Source of the DNA: a virus
DNA: 21,781 nt
Direction: 5' to 3' (one strand)
Virus record (IMG/VR): IMGVR_UViG_3300008266_000563
Span: 1 to 21,781 of that record
Shown here: piece by piece, positions 5,786 to 12,321 of the stretch
Numbering within the stretch: position 1 is the stretch's first letter
How the letters are laid out: every line of letters starts with the position of its first letter
The notes under the pieces: model-generated
The model's input: the letters and a program-made list of their open reading frames with translations, nothing else
What the model was told of the DNA's origin: nothing
Databases searched by the model: none
Program-made: the position numbers and the translations under genes

Positions 5786-6670
5786 ATGAAAACAAGTATT
5801 AATACTAATACTGTTTTAGGAAATACAGGAAAGACATCTATTGTTTTACCTACATTTTCTTATGACTGTCCTGACCCAGATGCAGTTGCCTTTTTATCAG
5901 CGGCAGGCGTAACAGATACCTTATCTGTGGATGCTGTATGTACACTAGTAACAGATCTAAAAACAGCAGGTCTTTGGACAAAAATGACTGCTGTGTATCC
6001 ATTTGTAGGTTCTACGCCAGCAAGTCATAAGTTTAATCTTATTAATCCAGCAGATAGTGATGCAGCCAAAAGATTAGTATTTAATGGAGGTATTATACAT
6101 TCATCAACTGGAGCTTTACCTAATGGTGTGAATGGTTATGCAAATACTTTTGTAAATTCAGATATTGCTAATTTTCCAATTCCTGATTATATTTCTTTTA
6201 GTTACTATTCTAGAACACCCGGTAGTCACGTAACAGGTGGTAACGTAATTGGTAGTTTTGGCAATCCTGCTACTCAGGCAACATCGGCAAGACTATTGAT
6301 TAGATTTGTAGGTAATCCTAACTCCTCACTTTCAGCTATTAACTATCCTGATGGTATTCAACCAAATGCATTAACTACTACAGATACAGATGGATCAGGA
6401 TACTACGTTAGTACAAGAACATCAGCAGCTAGTAAACTTTTTATTAGGGGTATCTTAAGAGGTTCTGCTTCAGGCGGTACAACAACATTTAGTCCACCTC
6501 CAGTGGATATGTTCTTGTTTGCTTATAATAACAGAGGGTTTTCTGCATTAAACTTTACAAATAAAGAGTGTGCTTTTGCACATATTGGAAAAGGACTATC
6601 GGATGCAGAGTGTGTAACTCTTAGCACTATTGTAAATAATTTTCAAACTGCTTTAGGAAGAAACGTATGA
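5786..6670 (+). CDS. Conserved tail/appendage protein of Bacteroidota phages
   Basis: A 294-aa protein. Residues 25-75 read as DPDAVAFLSAAGVTD, then LKTAGLWTKMTAVYPFVGST, SHKFNLINPADSDAAKRL and GGIIHSSTGALPNGVNGYA. This block recurs, in my recollection, in many fibre or tail proteins of Bacteroidetes phages and prophages. The following part has alternating beta strands and an ending CAFAHIGKGLSDAE...VNNFQTALGRNV, resembling laminin-G/concanavalin-like folds that bind glycans. It is probably a receptor-binding or tail-surface component. It overlaps the next gene by ATGA, so the two are likely coupled. The exact function is not known. Confidence 0.75.
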   Translation: MKTSINTNTVLGNTGKTSIVLPTFSYDCPDPDAVAFLSAAGVTDTLSVDAVCTLVTDLKTAGLWTKMTAVYPFVGSTPASHKFNLINPADSDAAKRLVFNGGIIHSSTGALPNGVNGYANTFVNSDIANFPIPDYISFSYYSRTPGSHVTGGNVIGSFGNPATQATSARLLIRFVGNPNSSLSAINYPDGIQPNALTTTDTDGSGYYVSTRTSAASKLFIRGILRGSASGGTTTFSPPPVDMFLFAYNNRGFSALNFTNKECAFAHIGKGLSDAECVTLSTIVNNFQTALGRNV

Positions 6671-6888
6671 TACAAGTAGGCTTACTTACTATTGAACAAA
6701 AAGATCAACTTATTGGGCAGTTATATGCTCCAGATAGTTACTTTAATCCAATTCAGGATATTGAAGATAACTGGGTTATAAGTCAAGAAGAAATGAATGA
6801 ATGCATAAATGAAAGATGTTTATGGGTAAAAGAATTGCCTCTCATTCCATATCTACCTAAACCAGATCCAATTTTAGAATCACTATGA
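6667..6888 (+). CDS. Small conserved tail-cluster protein
   Basis: A 73-aa soluble protein with IQVGLLTIEQKDQL, then FNPIQDIEDNWVISQEEM and CLWVKELPLIPYLPK. The pattern is familiar as a companion gene of the preceding tail protein in Bacteroidota phages. Small coupled genes after fibre genes are often assembly chaperones, but no direct evidence for that exists here. It overlaps its neighbours on both sides by 4 nt (ATGA), linking the tail cluster to the lysis module. Confidence 0.7.
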   Translation: MIQVGLLTIEQKDQLIGQLYAPDSYFNPIQDIEDNWVISQEEMNECINERCLWVKELPLIPYLPKPDPILESL

Positions 6889-7385
6889 TAAAGAACTTAA
6901 ATATCAGTACTTCTACAATCTTGCAAGTTGTCTTGATAGGTATATGTCTTATCTTGATGCTTAGAAAACCTATTCAGGTTTACCCGGTAAGTAAGCAGAA
7001 GACTATTGAAAAGAGAATAGAAGGTAAAGAAACTGTTATAAGAGAGAAAGGTCAAGTGATAGATAACAGCAAAAAGATTATTGCTAAACTAAATGCTGGA
7101 CTACTTGATCTACACTCTCAGTTAGATTCTGTTAAGAATGCTAGAGATACTTTTAACATTATTCAGATACAGGATACTATGATCCACGTGCTCTACCGTA
7201 GAGACAAAGAAAAAGATCTGATAATAAAAAACCAAGACACAGTTATTCAGGCACAGAGATATATTATTAATAGCCAGGATACAATTATTACAGCACAAGC
7301 ATTTGATATTAAGAAATTAAAGAAACAGAGAAACATATCTGTAATTCTAAATGCATTATTGACAACAGGTTTAATTATTAAATAA
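6885..7385 (+). CDS. Spanin-like membrane coiled-coil protein
   Basis: A 166-aa protein with an N-terminal membrane segment (about residues 11-27, followed by RKP) and a long coiled coil (38-148). A second hydrophobic stretch lies at the extreme C-terminus (151-165). Three QDT-I repeats (IQDTMI, NQDTVI, SQDTII) sit in the second half. One N-terminal anchor plus a periplasmic coiled coil is the layout of Rz-type inner-membrane spanins, and the neighbours include holin-like and endolysin genes. No partner lipoprotein with a lipobox was found, and the C-terminal hydrophobic tail could make it a one-gene spanin or simply a two-anchor protein. Lysis role is inferred from topology and position. Confidence 0.6.
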   Translation: MIKNLNISTSTILQVVLIGICLILMLRKPIQVYPVSKQKTIEKRIEGKETVIREKGQVIDNSKKIIAKLNAGLLDLHSQLDSVKNARDTFNIIQIQDTMIHVLYRRDKEKDLIIKNQDTVIQAQRYIINSQDTIITAQAFDIKKLKKQRNISVILNALLTTGLIIK

Positions 7386-7645
7386 TGGAATTAGCACAAT
7401 TAGTACAGTGGGGATTAGTAGCAGTAACAGGAGTTCTTGGTTACTTTTTAAGAATGATCCATACGGATGTAAGAAATAATACAGAAAGTTTAGGTAAGCT
7501 TAAAGGCAAGATTGAACTTGTAGAACAAGAGTCAAGATTAAAATATCAGGCAATTCAAGAACAGACTCAGTTAGAAATTAAAAGTCTAGCTAGAAGTGTT
7601 TCTGAACTATCTGATGCAGTTAAACAACTAATATTACAAAGATGA
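7385..7645 (+). CDS. Membrane-anchored coiled-coil protein, XhlA/holin-like topology
   Basis: An 86-aa protein with one membrane helix at residues 5-23 (VQWGLVAVTGVLGYFLRMIH) and then a coiled coil to the end (28-86). The size and build recall XhlA-type lysis accessory proteins, although in XhlA the helix is C-terminal. Its start overlaps the previous stop by 1 nt (TAATG), and its stop overlaps the next ATG (ATGA). The membrane helix and lysis-module position favour a role in membrane permeabilisation or in scaffolding membrane partners. The specific function is unknown. Confidence 0.65.
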   Translation: MELAQLVQWGLVAVTGVLGYFLRMIHTDVRNNTESLGKLKGKIELVEQESRLKYQAIQEQTQLEIKSLARSVSELSDAVKQLILQR

Positions 7646-8160
7646 GATATATTATTGATCCGCTTCACTCAGATGTAGCATTTAGAATTAAGCATTTGAT
7701 GATCTCAAATGTTAATGGAATATTTGGTAAGTTTGATGCTACTATGGAATCTGAGTCTGAAGACTTTGAAGGTGCTAAGATATGGTTTCAAGCAGAAGTA
7801 AATACCATTTCAACAAACATTACAGATAGAGATAATCATTTAAAAGGAGAAGACTTTTTTGATGCTGATAACTTTCCTTATATAACTTTTGAGTCTTCTA
7901 AGGTAGAAAAGATAAATGATGAGTATACAGTTATTGGAGAGTTAACAATTAAAGGTGTGTCAAGAGAAGTAACTCTAAAAGGTAACTACAATGGTAATGA
8001 TGTTGATGCTTATGGTCAAACTAAGTATGGATTTGAACTTGATGGATCTATAAACAGAAAAGACTGGGGTTTAACATTTAACTTAGAAGGTGGTAAAGGA
8101 TCTTTGTTGATTGGTGATGAAGTAAAACTTATGATCAATATTCAAATGATGAAGGCATGA
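7642..8160 (+). CDS. YceI-family lipocalin-like protein
   Basis: A 172-aa protein covering a full YceI domain. It starts YIIDPLHSDVAFRIKHLMISNVNGIFGKF, matching the family opening DxxHSxVxFxIxHLxxSxVxGxF. Residues 56-84 carry SIxT-like text with DRDNHLKGEDFFDADNFPYITF. Residues 101-113 read LTIKGVSREVTLK, and residues 137-151 INRKDWGLTFNLEGG. YceI proteins form an extended beta-barrel that binds polyisoprenoid or other lipids; many are periplasmic, but this one has no signal peptide and would stay cytoplasmic. It is coupled by ATGA to the histidine kinase downstream and to a membrane protein upstream. Its role in a phage is unknown; sequestering or sensing a polyprenyl lipid is a guess. Confidence 0.9.
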   Translation: MRYIIDPLHSDVAFRIKHLMISNVNGIFGKFDATMESESEDFEGAKIWFQAEVNTISTNITDRDNHLKGEDFFDADNFPYITFESSKVEKINDEYTVIGELTIKGVSREVTLKGNYNGNDVDAYGQTKYGFELDGSINRKDWGLTFNLEGGKGSLLIGDEVKLMINIQMMKA

Positions 8161-9041
8161 CCCTATCTTTTAAAAGTAAAGCAGCATTAATAATTGCTGG
8201 TATTTGCATGCTAGTATTTTTTGTTGTTAAAACTTTTACATTATTTGGTATATTTCTTCAGTGTAAGTATACTAACCTAATTGAGTATTTTTGTTTTATT
8301 GTATTTTGTCCTCCTGCTTTCTGGTTTGTTAAAGACTTCTTAAAAGAAAAAGAACAATTGCACCAGTTAACAGTAGATCAGCTACAATATAAAAATACAT
8401 ATCTTGAACATGCTGCTAAGATTCTTAGACATGATATGCATTCTGGAATCAATGTATACATACCTAGAGGAATTAGTTCATTAGAAAGAAGATTACCACT
8501 AGAAATTATAGAGCAGTATAATTTAGCATCACCTTTAAAGTTGCTTAAAGATGGTCTTTTACATACTCAAAAAGTATATAAAGGAGTTTATGAATTTACA
8601 AACTTAGTAAAGCAGGGTAGTTCATTAGAGTTTAAAGAGGTTAAGTTAGATGATTGCTTAAAAAAATATTTAGAGACTACTTCATATAAAGACCAAGTTA
8701 TCATTGATGTTTTACCAAGTGCAAAGATCAATGAATCTTTATTTTGTACAGCTGTAGATAATTTGATCAGAAATGGGCTTAGATATAATGACTCTGAAAA
8801 TAAACTAGTAATTGTATATATGTTGGATAATCATACTTTGATTGTGCAAGATAATGGTAGAGGTTTATCTAATGAAGAATTAATAGAATACTCAAGGCAA
8901 AACAAAAGAAGAGAAAACCAAAAAGAATCAGGTAGTGGTCTTGGTCTTGGCATTTGTGTAGCCATAATAAAAGAACATAATTTTGAGGTTACTTCTGAAA
9001 AAATAGCTCAGGGTACACAAATAAAAATTAAAATAAAATGA
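8157..9041 (+). CDS. Membrane sensor histidine kinase
   Basis: A 294-aa protein with two membrane helices (about 10-33 and 41-58) joined by a very short loop, so there is essentially no extracytoplasmic sensor domain. A linker coil (59-85) leads to an H-box, LRHDMHSG, with candidate phospho-accepting His92. The ATPase domain has an N-box NLIRNGLRYND (Asn202/Asn206), G1 DNGRG (232-236) and G2 GSGLGLG (259-265), all intact. It should autophosphorylate and pass phosphate to the receiver protein encoded immediately downstream with a 4-nt overlap. The lack of a sensor domain suggests detection of membrane state or of a partner membrane protein. Histidine kinases are unusual in phages. Confidence 0.88.
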   Translation: MTLSFKSKAALIIAGICMLVFFVVKTFTLFGIFLQCKYTNLIEYFCFIVFCPPAFWFVKDFLKEKEQLHQLTVDQLQYKNTYLEHAAKILRHDMHSGINVYIPRGISSLERRLPLEIIEQYNLASPLKLLKDGLLHTQKVYKGVYEFTNLVKQGSSLEFKEVKLDDCLKKYLETTSYKDQVIIDVLPSAKINESLFCTAVDNLIRNGLRYNDSENKLVIVYMLDNHTLIVQDNGRGLSNEELIEYSRQNKRRENQKESGSGLGLGICVAIIKEHNFEVTSEKIAQGTQIKIKIK

Positions 9042-9475
9042 TTAACTCAATAATGCTAATAGATGATGAAAATCTTTTTCATCTTGTTTTTGAAGATGCA
9101 TGCAGTCTTTTAGATATATCACTTTCATTTGAAGCTTTGTCTTCATCAGATGAAGCAGATAAGCTTTTTAAGCAATGGTTTCCTGATGATCCAAATAAAG
9201 AAAAACCTGATTGTGTATTTGTAGATCTTAACATTATAGGTTCATCTTTTGATGGGATAGAAATGATCAGAAAGATTAATCATGATTATGGTAATGGTTG
9301 TGTAATAGGTATTATATCTTCATCTTCTGATATTCAAGAAATTGATAAAGCTAAAGCTGTGGGTGCTCAATTCTGGATTATTAAATCTGATGAGATTGAA
9401 CCTAGACTAGAAGAGTTTAAAAAAGATTATGAAGGGTATAGAACTAAATCTTTACCTTTCAAAGTTTATAAGTAA
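9038..9475 (+). CDS. Single-domain response regulator (CheY-like)
   Basis: A 145-aa protein consisting only of a receiver domain. The acidic pair Asp9-Asp10 (LIDDE), phospho-acceptor Asp63 (VFVDLNI), the Ser95 region (GIISSSSD) and Lys116 (WIIKSD) are all in the expected places, so it should be phosphorylatable. There is no DNA-binding or enzymatic output domain, so it must act by protein-protein contact, as CheY or Spo0F do. The kinase gene overlaps it by 4 nt, and the coiled-coil membrane protein gene starts 1 nt inside its stop codon, which makes that protein the obvious candidate target. A short C-terminal tail (131-145) extends beyond the receiver fold. Confidence 0.9.
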   Translation: MINSIMLIDDENLFHLVFEDACSLLDISLSFEALSSSDEADKLFKQWFPDDPNKEKPDCVFVDLNIIGSSFDGIEMIRKINHDYGNGCVIGIISSSSDIQEIDKAKAVGAQFWIIKSDEIEPRLEEFKKDYEGYRTKSLPFKVYK

Positions 9476-10044
9476 TGGTACTACCAAAAGCAGTTAGAGA
9501 CGGGTTATTAAAGATAGCTAAAGAGAAGAAACTCTTCTTAGAAGGAAATCTTCTTAAGATAATAGAACCTGGAACAGATGATCCTGCTTTTGCTGAGTAT
9601 CTAAAAATTTGTAAAGAAAGAGATATATCATCAAGAAAAAAAAGATTAGAAGTAACTAAACAAGTACAGTCTCAGAATACAGCTCTTGCTCATGCAATGG
9701 GTGAGAAAGAAACTCTTATGCTAAATCTTCAACATGCTCTTGAACAAGCTGAAGATGCTAAGAAAGAAGCTGAACAATTAAGAGATGCTGCAATGGATGA
9801 TTTAGATCTTTTGCAAAAAAGAACACAGTTTGAACTCATTAATATAATTGTTAAAGTAGCTTTAGTAATTATAATTAGTGTAGGCATAGTAGTAAGTATT
9901 ATGTATTTATTTGCTATATTATATGGAAGAGAGACTCAAATTATAGGTTCTACATGGAGTAACCTTTTGGGTATATTACTAACTAATGCATTCTCTATAG
10001 TAGGAACTATTATGGGGGTTAAGTATGCAACAGATAAACATTAA
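9475..10044 (+). CDS. Coiled-coil protein with two C-terminal membrane helices
   Basis: A 189-aa protein. Residues 1-30 are a basic, helical N-terminus, residues 50-115 form an Ala/Glu/Lys-rich coiled coil, and membrane helices lie at about 121-149 and 161-184, ending in a short cytoplasmic tail. The section DLDLLQKRTQFELINIIVKVAL through GSTWSNLLGILLTNAFSIVGTIMGVKY looks like a conserved phage membrane module I have seen in other marine or environmental phages, with no firm function. With two helices and a large cytoplasmic coiled coil, it could be a regulated holin, antiholin or anchoring platform. It is translationally coupled (TAATG) to the response regulator, suggesting it is the output of that signalling pair. 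The function is inferred. Confidence 0.7.
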   Translation: MVLPKAVRDGLLKIAKEKKLFLEGNLLKIIEPGTDDPAFAEYLKICKERDISSRKKRLEVTKQVQSQNTALAHAMGEKETLMLNLQHALEQAEDAKKEAEQLRDAAMDDLDLLQKRTQFELINIIVKVALVIIISVGIVVSIMYLFAILYGRETQIIGSTWSNLLGILLTNAFSIVGTIMGVKYATDKH

Positions 10045-10046
10045 GT

Positions 10047-10268
10047 ATGAGATTTTTAAAAGAAATATTTACAGATGAATCAGGAAGTTATTCATCTAAA
10101 AGGGTAGCCGGTCTACTTTGTACATTAGCACTAATTGCTGCACTGATTATGAATACAACTACTCATGGAGATATTAAACCATCAGATAGACTAGTTGATG
10201 CAGTAGCATTGTTAGCATTTGGTGCATTAGGTTTAACATCCATTGATAAATGGTCTAAAAAGAAATAA
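10047..10268 (+). CDS. Holin-like protein
   Basis: A 73-aa protein with a short N-terminus containing DESGSYSSKRV, two membrane helices (about 17-36 and 48-66) separated by a polar turn with KPSDRLVD, and a Lys-rich C-terminus (WSKKK). Small size, two helices and a positively charged tail are typical of class II holins, and the endolysin gene follows 1 nt after its stop. It would let endolysin reach peptidoglycan at the end of infection. The holin assignment rests on topology and position, since holins have little conserved sequence. Confidence 0.75.
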   Translation: MRFLKEIFTDESGSYSSKRVAGLLCTLALIAALIMNTTTHGDIKPSDRLVDAVALLAFGALGLTSIDKWSKKK

Positions 10269-10269
10269 T

Positions 10270-10734
10270 ATGCAATTAAGTAAACACTTTGAACTTGCTG
10301 AGTTTACAAGAAGTAGCACAGCCAAAAGAGCAGGAATAAGTAATACACCAACTGAAGCACATCAGGCAAATATGGTGTTGTTATGTGAAAAAGTATTAGA
10401 ACCAATTAGAGAACATTTTGGTAGAGCAATCTTTTTAAGTTCTGGTTATAGAAGTGCGGCTCTTAATAAGATTACTAAAGGAGCATCAACAACATCTCAA
10501 CATTGTTCAGGTGAAGCTGTAGATATTGATATGGATGGTACTGAAGTAACTAACAAACAAATCTTTGATTACATTAAAGCTAACTTAGAGTTTGATCAAC
10601 TTATCTGGGAGTTTGGTACAGATACTAATCCAGACTGGGTACATGTATCTTATGAGTCTACTGGCAGACAAAGAAAAGAAATTCTTAAAGCTAGAAAATC
10701 AGGTAATAGAACTACCTATGTTCCATTTAAATAA
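10270..10734 (+). CDS. Endolysin, peptidase M15 family
   Basis: A 154-aa protein from ATG 10270. An upstream in-frame TTG at 10243 lies inside the holin gene and is rejected. Residues 5-13 (KHFELAEFT) and 56-66 (FLSSGYRSAALN) are typical of M15A peptidases. The zinc motif HxxGxAxD is exact: His78, Gly81, Ala83, Asp85. The final ligand is His125 in WVH, with catalytic Glu114 in LIWEF. It should cut D-Ala-containing peptide cross-links in peptidoglycan to lyse the host. There is no signal sequence, so it would depend on the holin-like protein for export. This is the most confidently assigned gene of the lysis module. Confidence 0.92.
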   Translation: MQLSKHFELAEFTRSSTAKRAGISNTPTEAHQANMVLLCEKVLEPIREHFGRAIFLSSGYRSAALNKITKGASTTSQHCSGEAVDIDMDGTEVTNKQIFDYIKANLEFDQLIWEFGTDTNPDWVHVSYESTGRQRKEILKARKSGNRTTYVPFK

Positions 10735-10740
10735 TAAACT

Positions 10741-10899
10741 ATGAAACTTAGAAACGGCTGGAATACTTACACAAAGCAGTGGGACAAGCTTGCTATTAAA
10801 GTAAGATTCTCATTTATAGATATCTTATCTATTGAAATAGATATATCTAGAGACTTTTATTTATTAACAGTGTTGAACTTTACAATTAAAAATAGATAA
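10741..10899 (+). CDS. Small hypothetical protein (52 aa)
   Basis: An open frame from ATG 10741 to TAA 10897-10899 encodes 52 residues: MKLRNGWNTYTKQWDKLAIK, then a hydrophobic/charged stretch with FSFIDILSIEIDISRDFYLLTVLNF and a basic end. It is tightly packed, 6 nt after the endolysin and 2 nt before the next ATG, with the same AT-rich leader seen elsewhere. No family is recognised, and it is too polar for a clear membrane helix. Spacing and uninterrupted frame support it as a real gene. Confidence 0.6.
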   Translation: MKLRNGWNTYTKQWDKLAIKVRFSFIDILSIEIDISRDFYLLTVLNFTIKNR

Positions 10900-10901
10900 C
10901 C

Positions 10902-11156
10902 ATGAAAAAAATAAAAAAAATGGCAGCTGGTGGTGCAGCTGTAGACTGTAAAAAAAATCCAGATGAACCAAAGTGTAAACAAACATTTGGTAAACGAGGG
11001 TTATCATCTAATGCTAAAAAAGCTATTATAGGAACAGCAGCTGGTATTGGAGCTTTAGTAGCAAATAAGAAGTATGGTCTTGTTGATAAATTTAAAGAAA
11101 AATTAGGCATAAATAAAAAGGGTGGTGCTGTAAAAAGAACTGCTAAGAGAAAGTAA
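10902..11156 (+). CDS. Small Lys/Gly-rich basic protein
   Basis: An 84-aa strongly basic protein. It starts MKKIKKMAAGGAAVDCKKNP, has two cysteines, a hydrophobic Ala/Gly helix (about 38-54, KKAIIGTAAGIGALVANKK), and ends with a Lys/Arg tail (GGAVKRTAKRK). Lys/Gly-rich small proteins of this look are common in crAss-like phages, where they tend to be of unknown function and may be virion components. The Ala/Gly helix could pass through or sit on a membrane. It is the last gene before a strong terminator. Confidence 0.65.
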   Translation: MKKIKKMAAGGAAVDCKKNPDEPKCKQTFGKRGLSSNAKKAIIGTAAGIGALVANKKYGLVDKFKEKLGINKKGGAVKRTAKRK

Positions 11157-11175
11157 TATTACTTAAACTACTATG

Positions 11176-11206
11176 ATCCAGGTACTTTCTGTGCCTGGAT
11201 TTTTTA
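11176..11206 (+). terminator. Strong intrinsic terminator
   Basis: A 10-bp stem pairs 11176-11185 (ATCCAGGTAC) with 11191-11200 (GTGCCTGGAT), with one G-T wobble, around a 5-nt loop (TTTCT), followed by T5-A-T3. It ends the lysis operon before the packaging/head operon. Confidence 0.9.
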
Positions 11207-11236
11207 TTTAAACAATATACATTTAAACTTATTTTG

Positions 11237-11244
11237 TATATTTG
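11237..11244 (+). promoter_or_regulatory. Bacteroidota-type promoter box for the packaging/head operon
   Basis: TATATTTG lies 30 bp after the terminator and 24 bp before the ATG at 11269. It is the third copy of this octamer in the window and the best placed, heading a gene run that continues to the capsid gene. No clear -33 TTG is visible at the expected spacing. Confidence 0.6.
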
Positions 11245-11268
11245 TTGTAAACCAATAAATAATTTATC

Positions 11269-11556
11269 ATGGAAAACCAACAAGAAAAAGAGTTTACAGC
11301 TGAAGATTTAGCTGCTCAAAAAGAACAAATGCTTCAATTTTATACTGAATCATTACCTTATTTAGAAGCACAAGGAAAGTATGAAGAAGCACTTCTTAAA
11401 ATTGAAGAAGCTAGATTTAAAAGAACTAGTATTCAAATGCAATATGCTATGATGGCTCAAGCACAACAAGAAGCAGAAACAGAGGGATCTGATAATGATA
11501 TTGATAAAGAGCCTGGTATACCTGAGCAGGGTAAAAGAAAGCTTAGAAAAGGATAG
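11269..11556 (+). CDS. Conserved helical protein at head of packaging operon
   Basis: A 95-aa acidic helical protein: an N-terminal charged helix (EDLAAQKEQMLQFYTESLPYLEAQ), then KYEEALLKIEEARFKRTSIQMQYAMM, then an acidic linker and a basic tail (KRKLRKG). The segment EARFKRxxIQMQYAMM is familiar from crAss-like and related Bacteroidota phages, where it lies near the packaging genes. The function is not established; an assembly or scaffold-like role is possible from its helical, charged build. It is the first gene after the promoter at 11237. Confidence 0.7.
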   Translation: MENQQEKEFTAEDLAAQKEQMLQFYTESLPYLEAQGKYEEALLKIEEARFKRTSIQMQYAMMAQAQQEAETEGSDNDIDKEPGIPEQGKRKLRKG

Positions 11557-11558
11557 TC

Positions 11559-11939
11559 ATGGCTTTAGTAAATCAAGTACAGAAAAGAGTAAGAATGCCT
11601 AAATGGGACATAGTTAAGTTCCAGATTATGACATATTGCTTTATTAATAGAATATCTATTAATGAGTCTGACTTGAATTGCCTTACACTTTTAAGTTTTA
11701 ATGAACCTATTTCATTAACAGACTTTTGTTATGATGCTTCTTCTGAAGAAGGTTGGATTTTTAAATCACCACAGACTGTAAGAAATGCAATTAATAAAGC
11801 TGAAAAGCAACAGTTAGTTGTAAAAGATACTAAGAATAAAAAGATGATATCTTTAAATCCTAATATTAAGATTCAGACAGAAGGTACCATACTACTTGAC
11901 TATAAATTTTTAAGTCATGATTCCCAAGAAATCCAGTAA
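11559..11939 (+). CDS. Conserved winged-helix-like protein
   Basis: A 126-aa protein beginning MALVNQVQKRVRMPKWDIVKFQIMTYCFIN. Its middle has a helix-turn-helix-like stretch SPQTVRNAINKAEKQQLVVKD, followed by two beta strands (KKMISLNPNIKIQTEGTILLDYKFL) that could be the wing. I recognise this as a conserved gene of crAss-like phages just upstream of the HU/IHF-like and terminase genes. It may bind DNA as a regulator or packaging factor. It overlaps the next gene by 23 nt. The winged-helix reading is from secondary structure by eye. Confidence 0.65.
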   Translation: MALVNQVQKRVRMPKWDIVKFQIMTYCFINRISINESDLNCLTLLSFNEPISLTDFCYDASSEEGWIFKSPQTVRNAINKAEKQQLVVKDTKNKKMISLNPNIKIQTEGTILLDYKFLSHDSQEIQ

Positions 11940-12321
11940 GATTTATAAGATAGTTTCAGAAGATCTAAACATTCAAGAAAAACTTGTTGAAGATTTAGTT
12001 CAGTTCTATTATAAAGAACTAAGAAAAAAAATGTCAACACTTAGTCACACAAGAATAAACATTGAAGGTTTAGGACATGCAATGGTTAAACCACAAATAG
12101 TAAGTAAAGCAATTGTTAGACTAGAAAAATCAGTAAAGAACCATGATACTTCAACATATAATGCATATCACAATAAGAAGTCCATGGAAGAAAAACTTGT
12201 TCTTTTAAAGAATATAATTGTTAAACTACAAGAAGAACAAGAAGAAAAAAAATCTTTTAAAGAAAAAAAATATGAAGGCAGCATTGAGAGCAATATGGGA
12301 GAACAAGGCACAGATTCTTGA
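11917..12321 (+). CDS. HU/IHF-like DNA-binding protein
   Basis: A 134-aa protein. Residues 8-60 (SKIYKIVSEDLNIQEKLVEDLVQFYYKELRKKMS...INIEGLGHAMVKPQ) match the helical dimerisation body and the GLG turn of the HU/IHF family, and the equivalent gene sits near the terminase in crAss-like phages. The usual DNA-binding arm with its Pro is not obvious. Residues 85-134 are instead a Lys/Glu-rich coiled-coil tail. It probably binds or bends phage DNA during replication or packaging. The last 50 nt overlap the start of the Cys-rich gene in another frame. The family call is moderately strong. Confidence 0.65.
   Translation: MIPKKSSKIYKIVSEDLNIQEKLVEDLVQFYYKELRKKMSTLSHTRINIEGLGHAMVKPQIVSKAIVRLEKSVKNHDTSTYNAYHNKKSMEEKLVLLKNIIVKLQEEQEEKKSFKEKKYEGSIESNMGEQGTDS

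Noticed and set aside
10243-10269. TTG start extending the endolysin by nine residues
   Set aside because: It falls within the holin-like gene, and ATG 10270 yields the normal M15A N-terminus.
12218-12271. TTG start giving the Cys-rich protein a poly-Lys leader
   Set aside because: The extension is the out-of-frame reading of an A-rich stretch of the HU/IHF-like gene; ATG 12272 matches the conserved part.
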